Origin: Gammaproteobacteria bacterium
Lineage (GTDB): Bacteria > Pseudomonadota > Gammaproteobacteria > GCA-001735895
Direction: 5' to 3'
DNA: 6,976 nucleotides
Assembly (NCBI GenBank): GCA_029864065.1
Contig: JAOTUD010000142.1
Location: forward strand, 1-6,976
Positions 5,979 to 6,976 of this stretch are shown here, one piece after another. The first letter of the stretch is position 1. Every line of letters begins with the position of its first letter. Both the position numbers and the translations under genes were made by a program. The notes beneath the pieces are model-generated. The model was not told the origin of the DNA. It made no database searches and saw only the letters and a list, made by a program, of their open reading frames with translations.

Positions 5979-6614
5979 TCAATCGGACGACGCTGCCTCG
6001 TTGTCTACCGCCAGGGCAACGGCGGTCGCCTGGTTGGCGACCGCCTCGCCGCTTTCGGCGAAGGTAAACTCGGGATTGAACTGGTCGAGATCGCGGATTT
6101 CGGCCAGCGTCGGCAGCTCGTTAAGCGACTTCAGATTGAAATAGTCGAGAAAGGAATTCGTCGTGCCGTAGAGGATCGGCCTGCCCGGAACTTCTTTGTG
6201 CCCCAGCGATTTGACCCAGTCGCGCTCCTCCAGTGTCCTGATGATATTGGTGCTGACGCTGACGCCGCGGATATCCTCGATTTCGCCGCGCGTGATCGGC
6301 TGGCGATAGGCGATCAGCGCCAGCGTCTCCAGAAGCGCGCGCGAATAGCGCGGCGGTTTCTGCTCCCACAGGCGCACCACCCAGGTTTCGAAGTCCGCCT
6401 TGACCTGGAAGCGAAAACCCGAGGCCACCTGTTTCAGTTCGAAGCCGCCGTGCCGGTACTTTTCGATCAGCTCCTGGATCGCCTGGCGTATTTCGTCCTT
6501 GCCCGGCTGATCGACGTCGCCTGCGAAGAAGTCGAAAAGCTGGTTGACCGAGAGCGGCTTGTCGCTGGCGGCGAACAGCGCCTCGAGCACGGATTTGAGC
6601 TTGTCGATTTCCAC
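5979..6614 (-). CDS. scpB: Segregation and condensation protein B (ScpB)
   Basis: ScpB is the kite subunit of the SMC-ScpAB condensin. It dimerises and binds ScpA to support chromosome compaction and segregation in the cytoplasm. The 211-residue product has two winged-helix domains (about 1-80 and 88-165). The family signatures are LLETLALIAYRQPITRGEIEDIRGV (94-118, key residues Tyr103, Arg104, Gln105, Pro106, Ile107) and GRPILYGTTNSFLDYFNL (144-161). A low-complexity Ala/Glu-rich tail (about 185-211) follows. The start codon is GTG (6612-6614), one base after the scpA stop codon (TAG-C-GTG), so translational coupling is likely. The tail-coding region contains two abutting perfect hairpins, described separately. 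Confidence 0.96.
   Translation of the reverse strand: MEIDKLKSVLEALFAASDKPLSVNQLFDFFAGDVDQPGKDEIRQAIQELIEKYRHGGFELKQVASGFRFQVKADFETWVVRLWEQKPPRYSRALLETLALIAYRQPITRGEIEDIRGVSVSTNIIRTLEERDWVKSLGHKEVPGRPILYGTTNSFLDYFNLKSLNELPTLAEIRDLDQFNPEFTFAESGEAVANQATAVALAVDNEAASSD
6021..6061. repeat. Two abutting perfect hairpins inside the scpB tail
   Basis: GGCGGTCGCC (6021-6030) and GGCGACCGCC (6036-6045) form a 10-bp GC-rich stem over a 5-nt loop. Immediately adjacent, TCGCCG (6046-6051) and CGGCGA (6056-6061) form a 6-bp stem over a 4-nt loop. They encode part of the Ala-rich C-terminal tail (FAESGEAVANQATAV), which is weakly constrained. In scpB mRNA they would stack as a double hairpin about 40-80 nt before the stop codon. 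A role in mRNA stability or attenuation is inference. Confidence 0.5.
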
Positions 6615-6615
6615 G

Positions 6616-6976
6616 CTAGGAACTCGCCTTCACGTAAATCGGGGCATAGGGTTCGGTTTGCACGAGTTCGATGAGCGACTCCTTGAGCAGTTCGAGAATG
6701 GCGATGAAGCTTACCACGACGCCCATGCGCCCTTCGCTGGGGTCGAAAAAATCGATAAAACTGGTAAATTCCTCGGACGAGATGCGATCGAGCACCATTA
6801 CCATGCGTTCGCGCACCGACAGGGGCTCGCGCTCGACATGGTGACTGGCGAATTGCTCGGCGCGGTTGACCACGTCCCTGAACGCCCCCATCAGGTCGTT
6901 CAGGCTGACCTCCGGCAACGCCAGCTTGACCTTGAACTTGGGGATATCGATGCTGGTCAGGTGGATTTCGCGTTCC
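6616..6976 (-). CDS. scpA: Segregation and condensation protein A (ScpA), C-terminal part
   Basis: ScpA is the kleisin subunit that bridges the SMC heads and binds a ScpB dimer. About 119 C-terminal residues are visible, and the gene continues past the right edge. The fragment begins EREIHLTSIDIPKFKVKLALPEVS; the TTG at 6916-6918 is an internal Leu codon, not a start. It contains RAEQFASHHVEREPLSVRERM, typical of gammaproteobacterial ScpA, then ISSEEFTSFIDFF and the C-terminal winged helix MGVVVSFIAILELLKESLIELVQTEPYAPIYV, which contacts the SMC head. The stop is TAG (6616-6618), one base before the scpB GTG. Confidence 0.93.
   Translation of the reverse strand, partial: EREIHLTSIDIPKFKVKLALPEVSLNDLMGAFRDVVNRAEQFASHHVEREPLSVRERMVMVLDRISSEEFTSFIDFFDPSEGRMGVVVSFIAILELLKESLIELVQTEPYAPIYVKASS

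Noticed and set aside
4995..6674. Very long (559-codon) plus-strand open frame
   Set aside because: It lies antisense to the WD40 gene, scpB and the end of scpA, which are all clearly real. Long antisense frames are expected in GC-rich DNA, and its residues show no domain pattern.
6616..6918. A short ScpA-like gene starting at the TTG at 6916-6918
   Set aside because: The frame stays open and ScpA-like to the right edge (EREIHLTSIDIPKFKVKLAL), so the TTG is an internal codon of a gene cut by the window.

Overview
The window is GC-rich chromosomal DNA that reads as a gammaproteobacterium. The reasons are a scpA-scpB-(insert)-rluB order, an HAE1-type RND pump with an AcrA/MexA-like lipoprotein adaptor, and a DUF721/DciA-like protein. 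The genus cannot be told from the sequence alone. There is no rRNA, tRNA, CRISPR array, transposase or phage gene.

Layout. (1) 1-1736, minus strand: the end of a multidrug-efflux operon, transcribed right to left. It holds a periplasmic adaptor lipoprotein and, after a 151-nt gap, the first 120 codons of the inner-membrane RND transporter, which leaves the window at base 1. (2) 1737-2255: a 519-bp divergent intergenic region with no convincing gene but two clean palindromes, one near each flanking gene, that look like operators. (3) 2256-3365, plus strand: an AI-2E/PerM-family multi-pass membrane protein. (4) 3366-3517: a short convergent spacer with two terminator-like hairpins. (5) 3518-6976, minus strand: scpA (C-terminal part only) and scpB, then a seven-bladed WD40 lipoprotein, then rluB and a DUF721/DciA-like gene that overlaps rluB by one base.

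How the genes work together. ScpA and ScpB are the kleisin and kite subunits of the SMC condensin and are almost fused (1 nt between stop and start). RluB modifies 23S rRNA, and the DciA-like protein probably acts at replication initiation, so this block is housekeeping. The WD40 lipoprotein is the odd member. It lies where scpB and rluB are usually adjacent, and a strong double-hairpin element separates it from rluB. Both the WD40 gene and rluB have a perfect TATAAT 4-6 nt before the ATG and no Shine-Dalgarno, which suggests separate, possibly leaderless, transcripts. The left half (efflux operon and PerM-like transporter) is an ordinary pair of envelope functions.

I found no clear evidence of an exciting undescribed multi-gene system. 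The items most worth a second look are the WD40 lipoprotein insertion, the double-hairpin repeat after it, the paired TATAAT-ATG arrangement, tandem perfect hairpins inside the scpB tail, and the two palindromic operators.
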